NCBI GenBank assembly: GCA_049724395.1 | Contig: JAUGWO010000060.1 | Span: forward strand, 248,001-312,000 | Direction: 5' to 3' | From: Spongospora subterranea f. sp. subterranea | Taxonomy: Eukaryota > Endomyxa: Phytomyxea > Phytomyxea > Plasmodiophorida | Length of the DNA stretch: 64,000 bases | Shown: in pieces, positions 33,067-45,542 of the stretch | How positions within the stretch are numbered: position 1 is the stretch's first letter | How the letters are laid out: every line of letters begins with the position of its first letter | Position numbers and translations under genes: made by a program | The notes under the pieces: model-generated | What the model saw: only the letters and a program-made list of their open reading frames with translations | Database searches by the model: none | What the model was told of the DNA's origin: nothing

Positions 33067-34787
33067 ATGGCAGATCAGCCTATTACCCCATCTAATACTT
33101 TGGATGTCACCCGTTCGACCAGATCCATTCGTAACATCCGGTCGCAAAGTGGAGCATGCGGTGATTCTCACCGGCGTTTATGTATGTTGACACATTACAG
33201 CTCGTTTTCGTCAATTGACACGAATTGCCGTTTAGCTGACATCGACGAAGAGGATGACGAACACTTAGGAAGCGCATCATTGCGTTATGCGTCTTTTAGG
33301 ATAACGAAACATCATCGTTCAGTTTCGGTTGCTGTCAAATCGGATAAAAAATTGGCGAACCAGGATGTATCTGTCAACAGATTCTTAGCCCCTCCTATAG
33401 CACAAGCTAGAGCAAGCTCTCATCTCGAGCCACAAGATATGGATGACATTGAAACCGAATTTGACGATAATTCTGCAATTGAAGTCGATCCTGACAACTT
33501 CGATGCAGCATTACCAATTTCGATGGCAGACGATAATGACGAAACATCTGAAAGGGGGTCGATATTCGGATCAATAAGAGATGCTGTCACAGCAAGTGTT
33601 CGTATGGCAATGGATTCCCGATTGGCGGTTCGTCGGAACCGTCGTAGGATGTTTCGCTCTTTACAGAAGGGATTGGTTGTTTCAAACCTAGGAACTCCTA
33701 GCTCATTCTCCGATGCTGGGGCATCAGGTCTTTCACCTGACAGTTTGAAACACGATGCTGCGGCGGGAACCACGGACCATCGTAACACCCCAACCAAGAA
33801 CGTTTTCGATCACAAAAACTTCCGGCAATGCTTGAGGCATCCGCAATTGAAGCAATTAGGCGTCATCGAAGTCAAACGACTTTGGTGCGCTCTGCTTTAC
33901 TTGATTGAAGAGAAAGGGGTATAATCATCATCAGTCAAGCAATGTTGCTAGTGGAATGACGATCCGTATGACATGATCAGGTTGAAACGTTTCTGCGTTC
34001 CTACGTTGTCTCTACTGACAGCAAGGACATGACGTCTGTTGAAACAGCGCTACAGCGCAGCCATCGTTTCTGTATGTTTCATCACCTGGATTGCCTTGTG
34101 GGAATACGCTGATTAACAACGTATAAAGCGGCGTCAGGAGATGTTCAAGCAATGGTGGCCCCGAGTCTGGAAGGCCTACTCCGACAACAAACGCTATCCA
34201 GAAAAGCGGATGGCACTGGTAGTGGTCATCGCCATAGCAGATCGTCTTTACCGAAGCTCGTGGCACACCATTCTGTGCCAATGCAGAACATGACGGTCGC
34301 GCGTAATCCAAATAACCTGGATTTTCGTAGAGCGTCCGTTGACGTTGTTGAGAACGCCACCATTATGGACGCCCTGGGTATTTCATAGGGCCATTTTTCG
34401 ATAATTTCTGCAAACACGGTTTATGTAGGCTTCAACCATGACACTATTGCCGCAATGGTTTCTCTAGAATTCCGCGCAAGGGAAACTCTGCAGTTCCAGC
34501 GTGTTTTTGAGCAAATCTTTCAAAAAGAGCTGGATAAGACCCAGTCGACTCTACCTCTTCCACCTGTTATCGCCGTTCTGCCTTCGGAAAAAAGACTATA
34601 CAAAAATCTTTGTGCATTTCTGTTTGCCTCGATGGATACAGAGGAAGGTGGTAGTAGGTTTGTATAACATCGTTAAAATCCTACAGGCATATTTAAATGT
34701 TTCAGGTATATGATGTCGTTAACACATACAGCATTGTCCTATCTCCGATCAATTGAGGAATCGGAAAGCCCCCGAGCATCCAAGTAA
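33067..34787 (+). CDS. unassigned cytosolic protein upstream of the Cache-TPC gene
   Basis: Exon 1 (33067-33918) starts MADQPITPSNTLDVTRS and is largely disordered, with an acidic run (DIDEEDDEHLG) and a basic patch (RRNRRRMFRSLQKG). It then becomes helical: FRQCLRHPQLKQLGVIEVKR, LWCALLYLIEEKG. Exon 2 (from 33981) continues in phase with VETFLRSYVVSTDSKDM. Later exons hold a Ser/Arg-rich linker and a helical C-terminal part (GFNHDTIAAMVSLEFRARE, LQFQRVFEQIFQKEL, YKNLCAFLFASMD). The last exon ends SPRASK and TAA. No membrane segment or known domain is evident; the helical parts vaguely recall RUN- or RGS-like bundles, but I will not assign either. It lies 169 bases upstream of the channel gene, on the same strand. 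Confidence 0.6.
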
Positions 34788-34956
34788 TGGGTACTCTGCG
34801 ATACAGTATTTCACAATGACCATTTTGTACAGAGGGTTTATCAACAAGATAGACAATTATCTTGCTCCTTTGCTTTTCCGGGAATTCGCGTCCCCATCTG
34901 AGGTACTGTTCATAAAAGTTGTTGCTCAAGGCTAAGGTAACTAAACTGTTTAGCAA

Positions 34957-37900
34957 ATGACGGCAACGCAAACCAATCCCCTCACAAAACGATTCGCGGG
35001 ACTTTCGTACTCATCAATTCGTGATGAAACAGCAGCAGCGAGTACCCAGACTGGCAAATCTGGATCTTATGCGCCACCAATTTCTCCAAATTTATCGATG
35101 CCGGTCAAAAGAATAATGTGTTTTGAGATACTACTTGTATTATGCGGTCTTTTTGCCTTGACGTTATCGTGGTGGTTTCTTTACCCACCGGCTATTGCAT
35201 CATCCTTTTCCCGATATGGATCCCAAAGAGCCTCCAGAATCAGTTCTTCGCTAATCAAACACAGGTAACTGAAAAATCACGGCAGTGCTATCCCTGACCA
35301 ATATGGGTGATTGATTCGCTTCTCCCTTACTGCAGTATAGCTTCAGAACTCGACCTATTGCTCCCAATAGATGTTGTCGATGAAGTTATAAGCACCGAAG
35401 ATTTTATGCCCGCTGAGCCTTACTTATTTCAAATGACAAAAGGGTCAGGGTTGATAGGCGCCGCGTGGGATGTATATTCCTGCCACAGATTCTTTCGTTA
35501 TCGCTAATGTTTCTTCGGGATTTAGCACTGTGGATTTTATAGAAAAAAACAGACATAAGTCTAGCTGCATGATATTTCAGTCAAATGATCTACAAACTCG
35601 GCTGAAATCAACTCAGGAAAATGTATCGTGTTCCGATGTTCTTTTGACTCAAGTTATAACTTTGGACACATCTGCAATAATCACAGCAAATGGTGTGAAT
35701 GGTATTTTGATAACAAAAAGCGTGATATCTACCTCTGGAGAGTTAGTTATTCTCGGACAATACTTTGACAAGAGACGAATGATCAGGTGCTGGAAATTGG
35801 TTGGCTTTGTTTGTAATTCTGAATGACTCTCTAGGATGATAGGGTTGATGAATACACGATATAACGAGGCGGTTGCAATCATCGATGTGGCGTCGAAAAA
35901 TGTTGTTGCCATGATCGGCAATGAGGGTATCGACGCCGCTGATCAATCTCGGTCAGATAATCATCTAGACATTACAAAGACAGTAGTTAGGGGAGTTTTC
36001 GGTGATTTGAATCTGGAAATTGTTGTCGCTACTCCGATTCCGATCACGTTTTCTTCGGTCGATTATTCTTCGGTTCTTGTCATAGCTGCCTCAGCGTTTA
36101 GTGTGCTGTTAATCACTGCGGTCTGGTTAAAATATCCTGTTCTTCATTCTGCTGTAGTTTCCTCTAAAGAATGGAACCGACGAAAACCCACCTACAGATT
36201 GTACCATGGTTCTGTTTTTTGGCATAACGAGAAAGGCAATCTCTATATCTCTCATGATACCATTGTAATGCTCTGCTTAACTTTATTCCTTTCCTGCGTT
36301 GCCTTAATCACCATCGTTCACATCGATTCAAATGACTGGTATCAAAAGTTGAAATCGTTGTGCTGGGAAAATGACCCATGAATGTTTAGTTTAGAGAACG
36401 TTGCTGAAGCGACTTGGCAGCAATTGGGCTTCCGGACAACGGAAAGAATCAGCGTCCTTCCGTTGGCGGCAAAAAGAGTGTCAACCCCATTAGCAATGCA
36501 AATGGCAACTCGTTTACGTCGAGGAGGCCTGGATCAAATGGAGGCAATTTCATTGACGGCCTCTTCGTTAGAATCATTGATATTTTCTCCAAATTATCCT
36601 GCTAATTTGGCATACAATGTCGCTGTAATCGGACCCAATTTCGATTTGGTAGGGTCTCATCTAGAAAACAGCACAGCCCCTCCGTCCATTTCTCCCATTA
36701 TTTTGGTAAGGTGTTTACCAAATTCAAGCAATTTCAAGAAATAACGTCTAGACAGGAAAGGGATTTGAATCCTATCAATGAACAATGGTATATGTCAGCG
36801 ACATCATCAGGTTACTGGAGCCCTGTTCGTCGGCTATTGAACGGCGACGAGGTGTTTTCGCTTTCACAATCTATTGCGATTCTTGAGAAGATCGTGGGAG
36901 TTGTTGTCATAGACTTTAGCATGCAGCTTCTTGATCGGTTCATTCAAACATTTGTCACTGAAGGGTCATCTGTTCTCGTTGATGTCATAGACTCTCCATC
37001 ACGGGCGCGTTTAGGGACGAATCGACGTCGCGATGATCTATCTGGCATTGGTTTAGATCAAGTGCAGATAGATTCTGGTCCCATCTCTCGTGTGCCGCTA
37101 TTTGATCGAGATACACTGGCAATAAAAGTAGAGCATAGGGATTCGAGTTGCAATATATCATGGGACATTATCATGGTGACCTCACAACATGATGTTCTTG
37201 GGCCTATCAATGAAGTCAAAACTACGGGCTGGGTCAATTTCATTGCTATTGCTGTGGTAAGATCTTATCTTGCAGGTCTCGCTAAATATGTCTCATATCT
37301 GATTAGGTGTTGATTTTCCTGTTGACAACAAGTGTTGCTACAATAGAGAAAAAACGCAGTGCTGGGTCTAATGTGGACGCCGATGTCGTCGACTCAGAGG
37401 CGTCGCTCGGAAAAGCACATTTCTCTAAGACTGCTCTTGTGAAACATATAGCCAACGTGAAACCAAGCATTGTTGAGGCATCTGCTCAAAGTTGGCGAAG
37501 GAAGCGATTGGCCCGAGCCGGGGACGCTGGAAACTATGATCAACCTTTAGATTATGATGAGATTCAGGCACATGTTTCCGAAAGAGCAAAAAACCATGTA
37601 CTGGATTCTTTACACAATCGTAATAATGTGGACCGTACAAATTTGATGAATGGTCGAAACTAATCGGCGAACTTACTGTGCCCAGGAAACATTTTGACTG
37701 TTTGCGATTTGGAGTCGAGAGAAAGCGACGCGTTTGTGAAGATATACCTGTTATTGTCCCATAACTTGACACAACTTGCACTACTTACAATTGCAACTGT
37801 TCACATGGGATTACAATTCTTTGAAGAACCAACACAGGCGAAGTTGGTTGAGAATGGTACTCCATTGGGCATTGCGTTCATTGAAGGTTTGTGCCTGGCC

Positions 37901-40101
37901 GTTGAAATAGCGTATATGATGGTTCAGTTTATCATTAAGTATAAGCTCAATGCTATGGTTAGTGCAATTGCAATGGGTTCACGGCAGACAAACTCATTTG
38001 GCGTTTTTAGGATAACGTTCTTTCGGCTATGGATAATAGTTTGTGCATTGACATCCTTCTATTTCTGGCGCTCGTTCTAGTTTATCTGGATTGGATACTG
38101 ACAATAACGATCAGATTTAGTTTTGAATATGCTTTTCCTTTGAGGCCTTTCATTTTGATATTACTTTTCGCTGACCTTCGTCGAGGTATGTTTGTAATTC
38201 AAACGCTTGTGTTTTCACTAAATGCTTCGTAAGGTGTTTCCTTATTTTCCCGAGCAATATCTCAGGTAACAGGTTGTTATCTACTCAGAAAATACTGTTA
38301 AATTCGTTCTGCAGGCGTATGATGTCATTCTGTTGTGGCTCTCAGTTATATTTATCTTTGCGATATTCGGAGTAGTCCTGTTTCGGTCGAGATTAAATGT
38401 CGATACGAACGTTTCCAGTTTTGGCAACATTCGCGACGCATTCATAGCTTGTTTTGTTTTTGCATCAACCGCTGATAACTTCTCGGATGTGATATACGGG
38501 GCTTCCAGGCAAAGCATATTCTTTATGATGTTTTTTGTCGTTCTCTGGATGATCGGAATGTTTTGCATTCTAGCAATGGTAGGAGAATCCGTCAGGTTTG
38601 TGTATGGATAGACTATTGGATGAACTATCTAAACTGCAGGTCGTTGGGTACTTCCAATATGAATTTTCTTTGCAACAGCAGCAAATACTGCAACAGAAAA
38701 CGCTATTAGGAAGAACTGGAGCGGTAGCGGCGTTCATTCTTATTGACGTAGACCAGAGTGGGGGAATATCGCTGGAAGAATTTCGTAGTTTCGTCGCCGG
38801 GTTTCCAGGAAAAGCTTTGAGACACCAGGATTTCGTCAAGATGTTCAACGAAATAGATGCGAACGGGGATGGGCAGATGGATGTCCATGAATTTGTAACA
38901 GGAATTGAAGGTAATCATTGACGCAAGATTCCTAGCGCGCGTGATCGATTTTGCTTAGGTTTACCACTCGAAAAACTGTTCTTGCATCGTCGTCGTAAGC
39001 CCACCCGAAAGCATCGATGGCGTGTGTGGATGAAAGAGAATGTCTTTGAGACACGCTCTGATTGGTGGAGGAAACTCATAGAACTGTCGCTGATTGTGGA
39101 GCTGGCATTCGCTTGCCAATATGGCCTCTCAGTTGATATCGTCAACTTAGACCGTATATTCAACTGCTTTATGTTGTTTTTCTCATTGGAGATGATCGTG
39201 AAGCTCGCGGTCTATGGAGTGCACGATGTTAGTGGAGTTGATAGCTTGGTTGAACAAACGGGCGAACTCTGACAATATTTTACTGCTCTGTAGTTCCTAT
39301 TTCATGCTGATCCTGGCGCAAGCATGTTTGAGGTAATCGATTTTCCTTGGAAAACAATTGGGTATGCTGAGTCAAAGACTTCAGAGAAGATTCGATTACA
39401 TCGTGGTCTTTTCAAGTCTGACAACTTTTTTCGCACACCATTGGTGGCATGGAAATTTCAACAGTAATTGGAAATTGTTTGTTATATAGAGAATTGACAT
39501 GCGGTTTGATAGCCTATTTACCTGGTCCAGATGATGATTCGCTGCGTTTACTCCAGTTGCTTCCAATTCTACGAATATTTTCCCAGGTTAGTTGGAACAG
39601 AGAGGAAGCAGAAACCATTACTAAATCAGATTTTAGGTCAAAATCATCAGGCACGTTGTCACCACATTCTTAAGATCAGCTCGCGTTTTTTTCAATCTGT
39701 TTTTCCTGCTCCTAATCGTGACGGACATATACGCCTGCATTGGAGTGTATCTCTACAACGGAAAGCTAATCAACGCCGTTAACCCAGAAGCGAACTTTGA
39801 AAAACACTCGAACGCCTTCGTGGTCCTGATACAATGCCTGTATGTCATAATGCTGCTTGCGTAGTGTTATAGCCACTGAGATATATATTTCAGAGTGCAG
39901 CAAGATTGGCACAGCATCATGTACGATGTAATATATGCATCAGGATGGGTTTCCTCCATTTACTTTATATCGTTCATCTTTTTCATCTCCATTCTCTTCA
40001 CCAACCTGTTCTTGGGAATAATATTATCCTTATTCAGCAAGATCGTACAACAGAAACGAGTGTCTTCCGCCACAATGAGGAAGGCAGTTCTGGAAAATTA
40101 G
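34957..40101 (+). CDS. Cache-sensor/two-pore-channel fusion with EF hands
   Basis: About 1,400 residues in 15 or so exons. TM1 (residues 52-75, IMCFEILLVLCGLFALTLS) precedes a first Cache-like extracytosolic region (to about 300). TM2 (VLVIAASAFSVLLITAVW), a short cytosolic loop and TM3 (TIVMLCLTLFLSCVALITIV) follow. A second, clearer Cache module comes next (INEQWYMSATSSGYW, VGVVVIDFSMQLL), then TM4 split by an intron (WVNFIAIAV/VLIFLLTTSV). The same exon continues into a cytosolic lead (IQAHVSERAKNHVLDSLH) and a two-pore channel. Domain I has LADLRRENTVKFVLQAYD-like S4-S5, pore FASTADNFSDV and S6. Two canonical EF hands (DVDQSGGISLEE, DANGDGQMDVHE) lie between the domains as in plant TPC1. 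Domain II has pore LVQQDWHSIM and S6 YFISFIFFISILFTN. Exons to 38,913 keep consistent phase (edges 35264, 35384, 35786, 36338, 36710, 37256, 37634, 37957, 38185, 38590). Confidence 0.85.
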
Positions 40102-40642
40102 CAAAATCATAAACTAGACTATAATGCATTGGCAAATTATCGAAAGCGTTTCGAGTAAAAACCAAGATGTTGCCATTGCCTTGTGGGCACCATCCAATAG
40201 TTGATATCATAAATCATGATCCATGGCGATTTTCGCGGGCCGTTAATGGTTTATTCATCATCAATATATTAACTAGAGAGCACCAATACCTCAGTAAATC
40301 GAATCTAAACGAACCGTCTGGTGACTTCCGAAGCACCCGACGAGACCTTGGGCAGACGTGCCCCTCTGTAGACGAAAACACGCGCCGTCAGAGGAATCGC
40401 AAGATGACCGGATCAAAAAGAATGGACTCTCTGAGGGAATCGAAGTAGAACACAATCTCCCAAGAAAGCAACCTGATATTCAGCATCTTGCCAGCTCTAA
40501 AATGAACGATGTTCATGAAATAATGCATTACTAGGGTTGAGGAAATACAGGCCCACGCTCCTGGCGACTTTGCCGTCGAAACCGCCACGCCGTTGTCCGT
40601 TGGCCGTTTCCCGGAATACACACACGGTGTGTGGGTTTGGCC
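40102..40642. other. intergenic region between the channel and YARS2
   Basis: About 540 bases. A short reading near 40,110-40,155 (YNALANYRKRFE) could be an alternative last exon of the channel but is unsupported. Part of 40,530-40,640 is GC-rich and probably the YARS2 promoter. No RNA gene was seen. Confidence 0.35.
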
Positions 40643-42399
40643 ATGATGGCGATGCGGGCTAGGACGGCCGCTATGATGAGAAGGCGCTTATCAACCGAAC
40701 CGGAGCCGATACTTGACGAACTCATTGCTCGTGGCTGTGTTCACACATCGACCAGCGTAGATGGTCTGAGAGAATTCCTCGATCGGCCCAGGACGTTTTA
40801 CACCGGGTTATGAACAGATATTGATCATTTGCCGAACGACCGCTGATAATCGATTCAGATTTGATCCAACGGCCGACAGTCTGCACATCGGGAACCTATC
40901 GATTCTGATGACGATGAGGCGCTTGCAACAACGGGGTCATAAACCGATCGTGCTGATAGGTGGCGCCACTGCGTTGATTGGCGATCCCAGCGGGCGAAAT
41001 ACCGAACGCCCGCTCCTATCGCCAGAACATGTTCGCCTTAGCAATTGCAATGCTCGTTCGTTAACACGAAGAGGTTCTGATTCTGCCACAGGTTCTCGCC
41101 AATGCCGATGCCGTCTCCAACGTCGTCAAAAAGTTTTTGAATTTTGAGGGCGACAGTTTCTGTAGAGCTGAACTGGTCAATAATATGGACTGGTATCAGG
41201 GAATGGACCTCATCTCTTTCCTACGATCGACAGGAAAACATTTCAAGGTGCGATTTAACAGCCTTAAGTTGCCAGTTATTTATAATCTGATGTGTTTTTG
41301 AACAAGATCTCGTCAATGATCGCCAAAGAGAGCGTCAGATCTCGTCTCGACGCCGGCTCCGGACTGACATTTACCGAGTTTTCCTATCAAGCTCTGCAAG
41401 GATACGATTTCCTTCAGCTGGCTCAATCCCGTGAATGCTTTCTGCAGGTATGTTTTCATGGATTATGTTTTTCACATTGACCGCCAGTTGATATCGTGAG
41501 CCACAAAGTTGGGCGGCGCCGGATCAGTGGGGAAACATCACGGCAGGGATCAACCTGATTCGGCAACGGATGGGATCGCCATCGTTTGGTCTGACAATGC
41601 CGCTGATCACGAACCAGGCCGGAGTTAAACTGGGCAAATCCACAGGAGGTAAATCGGGGCGATATTTTCCACCACATTCATTGACCACATCGCTTGTGCA
41701 ACAGGAGGATCAGTATGGCTTTGCCCATCGAAAACGTCGCCATACGATCTGTACCAGTATCTGTACACCGCGCACGACGCCGATGTCTACAACCTTCTGA
41801 AGACGATATCGCCCTTATCCCTTGATGAGATCTCGCAACTGCCACCACGAGAGGCGCAACGACGCCTAGCCGTAAGTGATCCCTTGGATATATATATATA
41901 GTTATCAAGGTTTACGACTCGAACTAATTCGTTCAAAGGAATCAGTTACACTCATGGCCCATGGCGAAGACGGCCTTAGAAATGCTCAAGAGACTTCCCA
42001 GCAGTTGTTCTCTTCACAAAACCCCAAACAACTCGCTGCTGAAGAGTGGGACAAGGTTTTTGGAAATATTGTTTCCTTTATCGAGTGATTTATCGGTTGT
42101 TTCTACAGCCACTATCGGGCGTTCCTGAACTACGTATCGACATAGCCAATCTTGATCGCGGTGAATCGCTTCTAGGATTGCTTTGTCAATCAGGGCTGTC
42201 GCAGTCCCGATCGGAAGCGAAGAGGCTGATTGGCGGTGGTGGAGTGAAGGTCAACGGCGTTCGCGTTAACGACCCGACACGCAATCTGAGTCGCGACGAC
42301 TTGATTGGAAACACGTGTTTAGTTCAGGTCGGAAAGCATAAACATGCTGTGATCCGATGCAATTCTGCCGCGATGGCGGCGATCTTGCCGCCATCCTAA
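40643..42399 (+). CDS. YARS2: mitochondrial tyrosyl-tRNA synthetase
   Basis: This class I aminoacyl-tRNA synthetase charges mitochondrial tRNA-Tyr. The start [17 protein letters not shown] is basic and free of acids, fitting a presequence. The catalytic domain shows [10 protein letters not shown] (HIGH box), [14 protein letters not shown], the tyrosine pocket region [11 protein letters not shown], and [10 protein letters not shown] (KMSKS equivalent). The C-terminal S4 RNA-binding domain reads [18 protein letters not shown]. This is the bacterial/organellar arrangement, distinct from the cytosolic enzyme. Short introns interrupt it, for example after RTFYTG and near 41,085. The last exon ends ILPPS. 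Some exon borders between 41,450 and 42,110 are approximate. Confidence 0.92.
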
Positions 42400-42518
42400 G
42401 GGCAACGACGACGATGTGCCTAATGGGTATTTATATATATATTGGCTATAATGGAGTAAGGATAATTGTCACAATATGTACAAATGGCGCTACTGAGGGT
42501 GGTTGGCCGTTAGTGGAT

Positions 42519-44038
42519 CTAATCCGACAAGATGGCGTTACGACATTGGCGGAATAGGTGGATGAAGGCGTTGGGATCGGTGCTGGTCTCGTTCCTGGCC
42601 TTGTCGATCATCATATCGAGCAGGCTCTTGACGTGCGGATCGCGATAGGCCAGCAACAGCTTGATCTGTTCGATATCGGACAGAACGCCCTCCGACGCCA
42701 TCGCCCGTACCGCGTGATCCATCGGCCTCGACGGCAGAACAGCCGACCCGCCATCGCCAACGCTCAGATTCTCCGACACCTCGTCGACATCGGTCTCGTC
42801 GTGATCGCTCGCTTGCCGAAGATGGGCGTCGATCACGATCCGGTTGGCGGTACCCAGAGTGGCCATCGGCCATGGTATCTCCAACGATGGCGAATCGTCG
42901 TCGACGACCCCAACCTCAATCTGCCGATCGCTCCCGTCCGACATCACGATCATCGCCTCGACCAGATCCCCCAATTTCCTTGTTAGAACCACGTGCAGGA
43001 ACCCGTATTCGGCCGACGCCCAATCCATCACCATCTCCAGCCTGAACGCGACCCGATCCGCCGCCGTTCCCTGATCGTATTCGGGGATCGGAACCATCGG
43101 CCCATGACCTAACGACTGGCGAACGCTCCCTTGGACATGAAAACACTGGGCCATCGACGCCGGGAACAGCAGCGCCAACGACGACGTTGGAATGGGTTTG
43201 GCGACGATCTGTTTGGGGATCGGCGTTCGAGATCCGTTCGCGGCGCATCGCGTGCGGATCTCGTTCACGATCTCCCGACCGAATTTCGGCAACACAATCT
43301 GGGCGAGGCGAACCAGATCGTCGACGTCGCACTGGTCTTTCCGCTTCCATACGGTTTCGCACGTGGATCGTCGCAGATCGGCGAACTGTCGGTCCTCGAG
43401 GTTGCGGGCGGCGGTGAGCGCCTCGCGCACCGATAGCCAGTCGAAATGCCTCTCGAGCAGGACGATCAGGATCTGGCACGGCGACACCTCGAGAAACCGC
43501 ATTCGCAGGTCGTCGGTCATGACGGGGAACTGGGTCGATAGGAGGTGCATTCCCATCTCGATCTTGTGGTATGGCGATAGTCGCAGTAGCTCCAGCTGCA
43601 ATCCGACTGTGTAGGGCCGCGCGATCAACGACCGACGACGACCAAAACGGGGAACGAAAACCAACCTGGCATTGTGGTGAAGGAATTGGCCAAGAGATCG
43701 GCGGCGACCTCCTCCCTGTGTGTCGCCTCCAACAGCCGTAATTTATAGGAGGTCGACAGGGTCTTATAGCGGGATGTGAACTTGATGTGTGTGGCCGGTT
43801 CGCCACCTGTAATCGGTGTCACCGTATGGATCTGCCAATATTGCGACAATATTAGGCGACGGGAATCGCCACACGATCTCCCGTCTTCCAGCTCGTCCAG
43901 CATCTCGTTATCGTGGTCACGGGCGGCCGTGGCCTTCGCCAACGGGGCAACGTCCGCGCCCTTGAACCTCTTGAAGCAGTGGGCGATCGCCGCCGACGCC
44001 GCCACCTCCTCGAACGTCCGTTTGGTTCGCGACTCCAT
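42519..44038 (-). CDS. unassigned protein, probably nuclear or cytosolic
   Basis: Two exons. The first begins MESRTKRTFEEVAASAAIAH, contains a basic patch HCFKRFKG and an acidic run DNEMLDELEDG, and ends in TTMP. A 75-base intron (GTTGGT...CTACACAG) leads in phase to VGLQLELLRLSPYHKIEMGM. The second exon is a long helical region (LRMRFLEVSPCQILIVLLER, DDLVRLAQIVLPKFGREI) followed by beta-rich and acidic stretches (ETDVDEVSENLSVGDGG) and a final helical segment (VLSDIEQIKLLLAYRDP). The helical part loosely recalls the BACK-like regions of the gene at 22.3-24.4 kb, but no motif is diagnostic. The whole locus is GC-rich compared with its flanks. Confidence 0.6.
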
Positions 44039-44793
44039 TTGCGATTGGCCCCGGAATTATCGATCTGTGAAAGATCTGGGAGAAAGGCCACGAGGCAACG
44101 AGATCAGGGTTCGAGATTAGCCTGGCGATACGTTCCAGAGATAGTGGTGTGGTGTTTCTGGGCAGGTCCTGACCTGGGTACCGGGTGCAACCCCCTTATC
44201 ACACAAGTCGAAACGAATCTCGTTACCTTGGCGCTACTACACTCGTCGGTCAAACACACACGCGGGCGGGCGGGGGGAGAGAACGATAACCCCCAGGGGC
44301 GGTATTTGGGGGGATTGCCAGGGGCGGCGCTGGACACAGGGAACTACACCGATGGCGATTGGGGGCACAGACTGTGTGGAATAATATTGCAGTTTTGACA
44401 CATGGTCCTGGGGGTTATCGGTGTGTGGGTGTGTTAGACCGCGTGCCCACCCACACTCGTCGTGATATTTTCACCAAAAAGGGGGGGGGGATATATCCGA
44501 TAACACCCTCTCCTCATCAACCTGAACCTATCTAGACCTACGATATCCCCTGCCCCGTTCTGGCCCTTACCCAATGGTATCCAGTGCTAACGATTACCGA
44601 TTCTGGCAATAGAATTGACGATGATCCAGTCAACATTCCCTATTGGGGAATGAATGGGCCTTCTCAGCGCCAAAATTTGGAAATAAAAAATAAACCCAAA
44701 GGACACCGAGGTGTTGTTTTTGACAAAATAGGGAAACACTGTTTAAAGGGCAATCAAAACTTGATATATTGTGTGTTGGGGCGGGAGATTAAA
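44039..44793. other. intergenic region with G-rich tracts
   Basis: About 750 bases. It holds several G-runs (near 44,270-44,290, 44,305-44,315 and a run of ten G at 44,481) beside AT-rich sequence. No exon matching a known family was found. The long open stretch on the plus strand near 44,584-44,898 overlaps the eS28 gene antisense and is a shadow. Confidence 0.4.
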
Positions 44794-45056
44794 TTAGCGA
44801 AGACGACGCGCTTCACGTTCGGATTCGCAGAGGCACAGGATATCGCCGACACGAACGGGTCCCTTGATATTGCGGGTGACAGGTCGTTGGCTGTGTAATA
44901 GCTCGGCGATGACCTGGGTCACATTACCACGAGCGCCGGTACGGCCGTTGATCTTGACCACGCGGGCTTGCTGGGGGACATCTTCCGAATCGGCCTACGA
45001 CAACACCAGATCAGAACCCGGGTAGGGATGGCGATCGTCAGGGAATCACTCACCAT
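44794..45056 (-). CDS. RPS28: ribosomal protein eS28
   Basis: eS28 is a small OB-fold protein of the 40S head near the mRNA exit. The protein is 67 residues. The ATG (45054-45056) forms the end of exon 1, and the intron (GTGAGT...GTCGTAG, 44995-45053) begins directly after it. Exon 2 (44794-44994) encodes [20 protein letters not shown], then [26 protein letters not shown] and the invariant tail SEREARRLR. These match eS28 of all eukaryotes. The N-terminus is a few residues longer than in animals. Such an intron right at the start codon is common in ribosomal-protein genes. Confidence 0.95.
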
Positions 45057-45541
45057 GATCTCGTTGATCTATCAGAATATAATGTGTTACGGAGTCCGTG
45101 GGTAGTCCGTCACGGATCTGCTGTCGATATTATATCGCCTGCGCCCTAAACTTCCCCTCAAATACCCCGATCAACACAAACAGGAATATCTCCCGACTGT
45201 TGGTGTCGTCGCGTCGGTCAATGTGGAATATGTGGTCGATATCGCTCAACTGACGACCTACTACTTCGTTATCACTAGAACATCAATGACGATCACGAGG
45301 TGTTTCATTGGTCAATCGCTATCGGTGTCGCCATCAATATTGCACATTGTCCACATTATCCACCTTGTCCGTTGTCTGATCTTCATCCTCCGAACGACGC
45401 GATCCGAAATATTCATAATCGGGCGCTCCGGTTTTTCAACATCGGTTTCAGGTTCCGATCGGCGATCAGGGGCCAGTTCATTATCCGCCGTTCATCTCCG
45501 CTATTCACGGTCGTCCGATTACTTGTTCACATCTCGTATCG
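45057..45541. promoter_or_regulatory. divergent intergenic region (eS28 / unassigned gene)
   Basis: About 485 bases separate the eS28 start and the next plus-strand start. No conserved exon was recognised. Pyrimidine-rich stretches near 45,350-45,420 may be part of the promoters. Confidence 0.3.
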
Positions 45542-45542
45542 A

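Noticed and set aside
36340-36392. An in-frame TGA followed directly by ATG inside the Cache-TPC gene, suggesting two genes or stop read-through.
   Set aside because: It lies inside a 51-base intron (GTATCA...GTTTAG) whose removal keeps phase and joins SNDC to LENVAEATW.
43131-43614. Several long plus-strand open frames, Arg-rich.
   Set aside because: They are antisense to the 42.5-44.0 kb gene in a GC-rich tract and have shadow-like composition.
44584-44898. A plus-strand open frame of about 104 codons.
   Set aside because: Its right part is antisense to the well-supported eS28 exon; the reading has no family resemblance.
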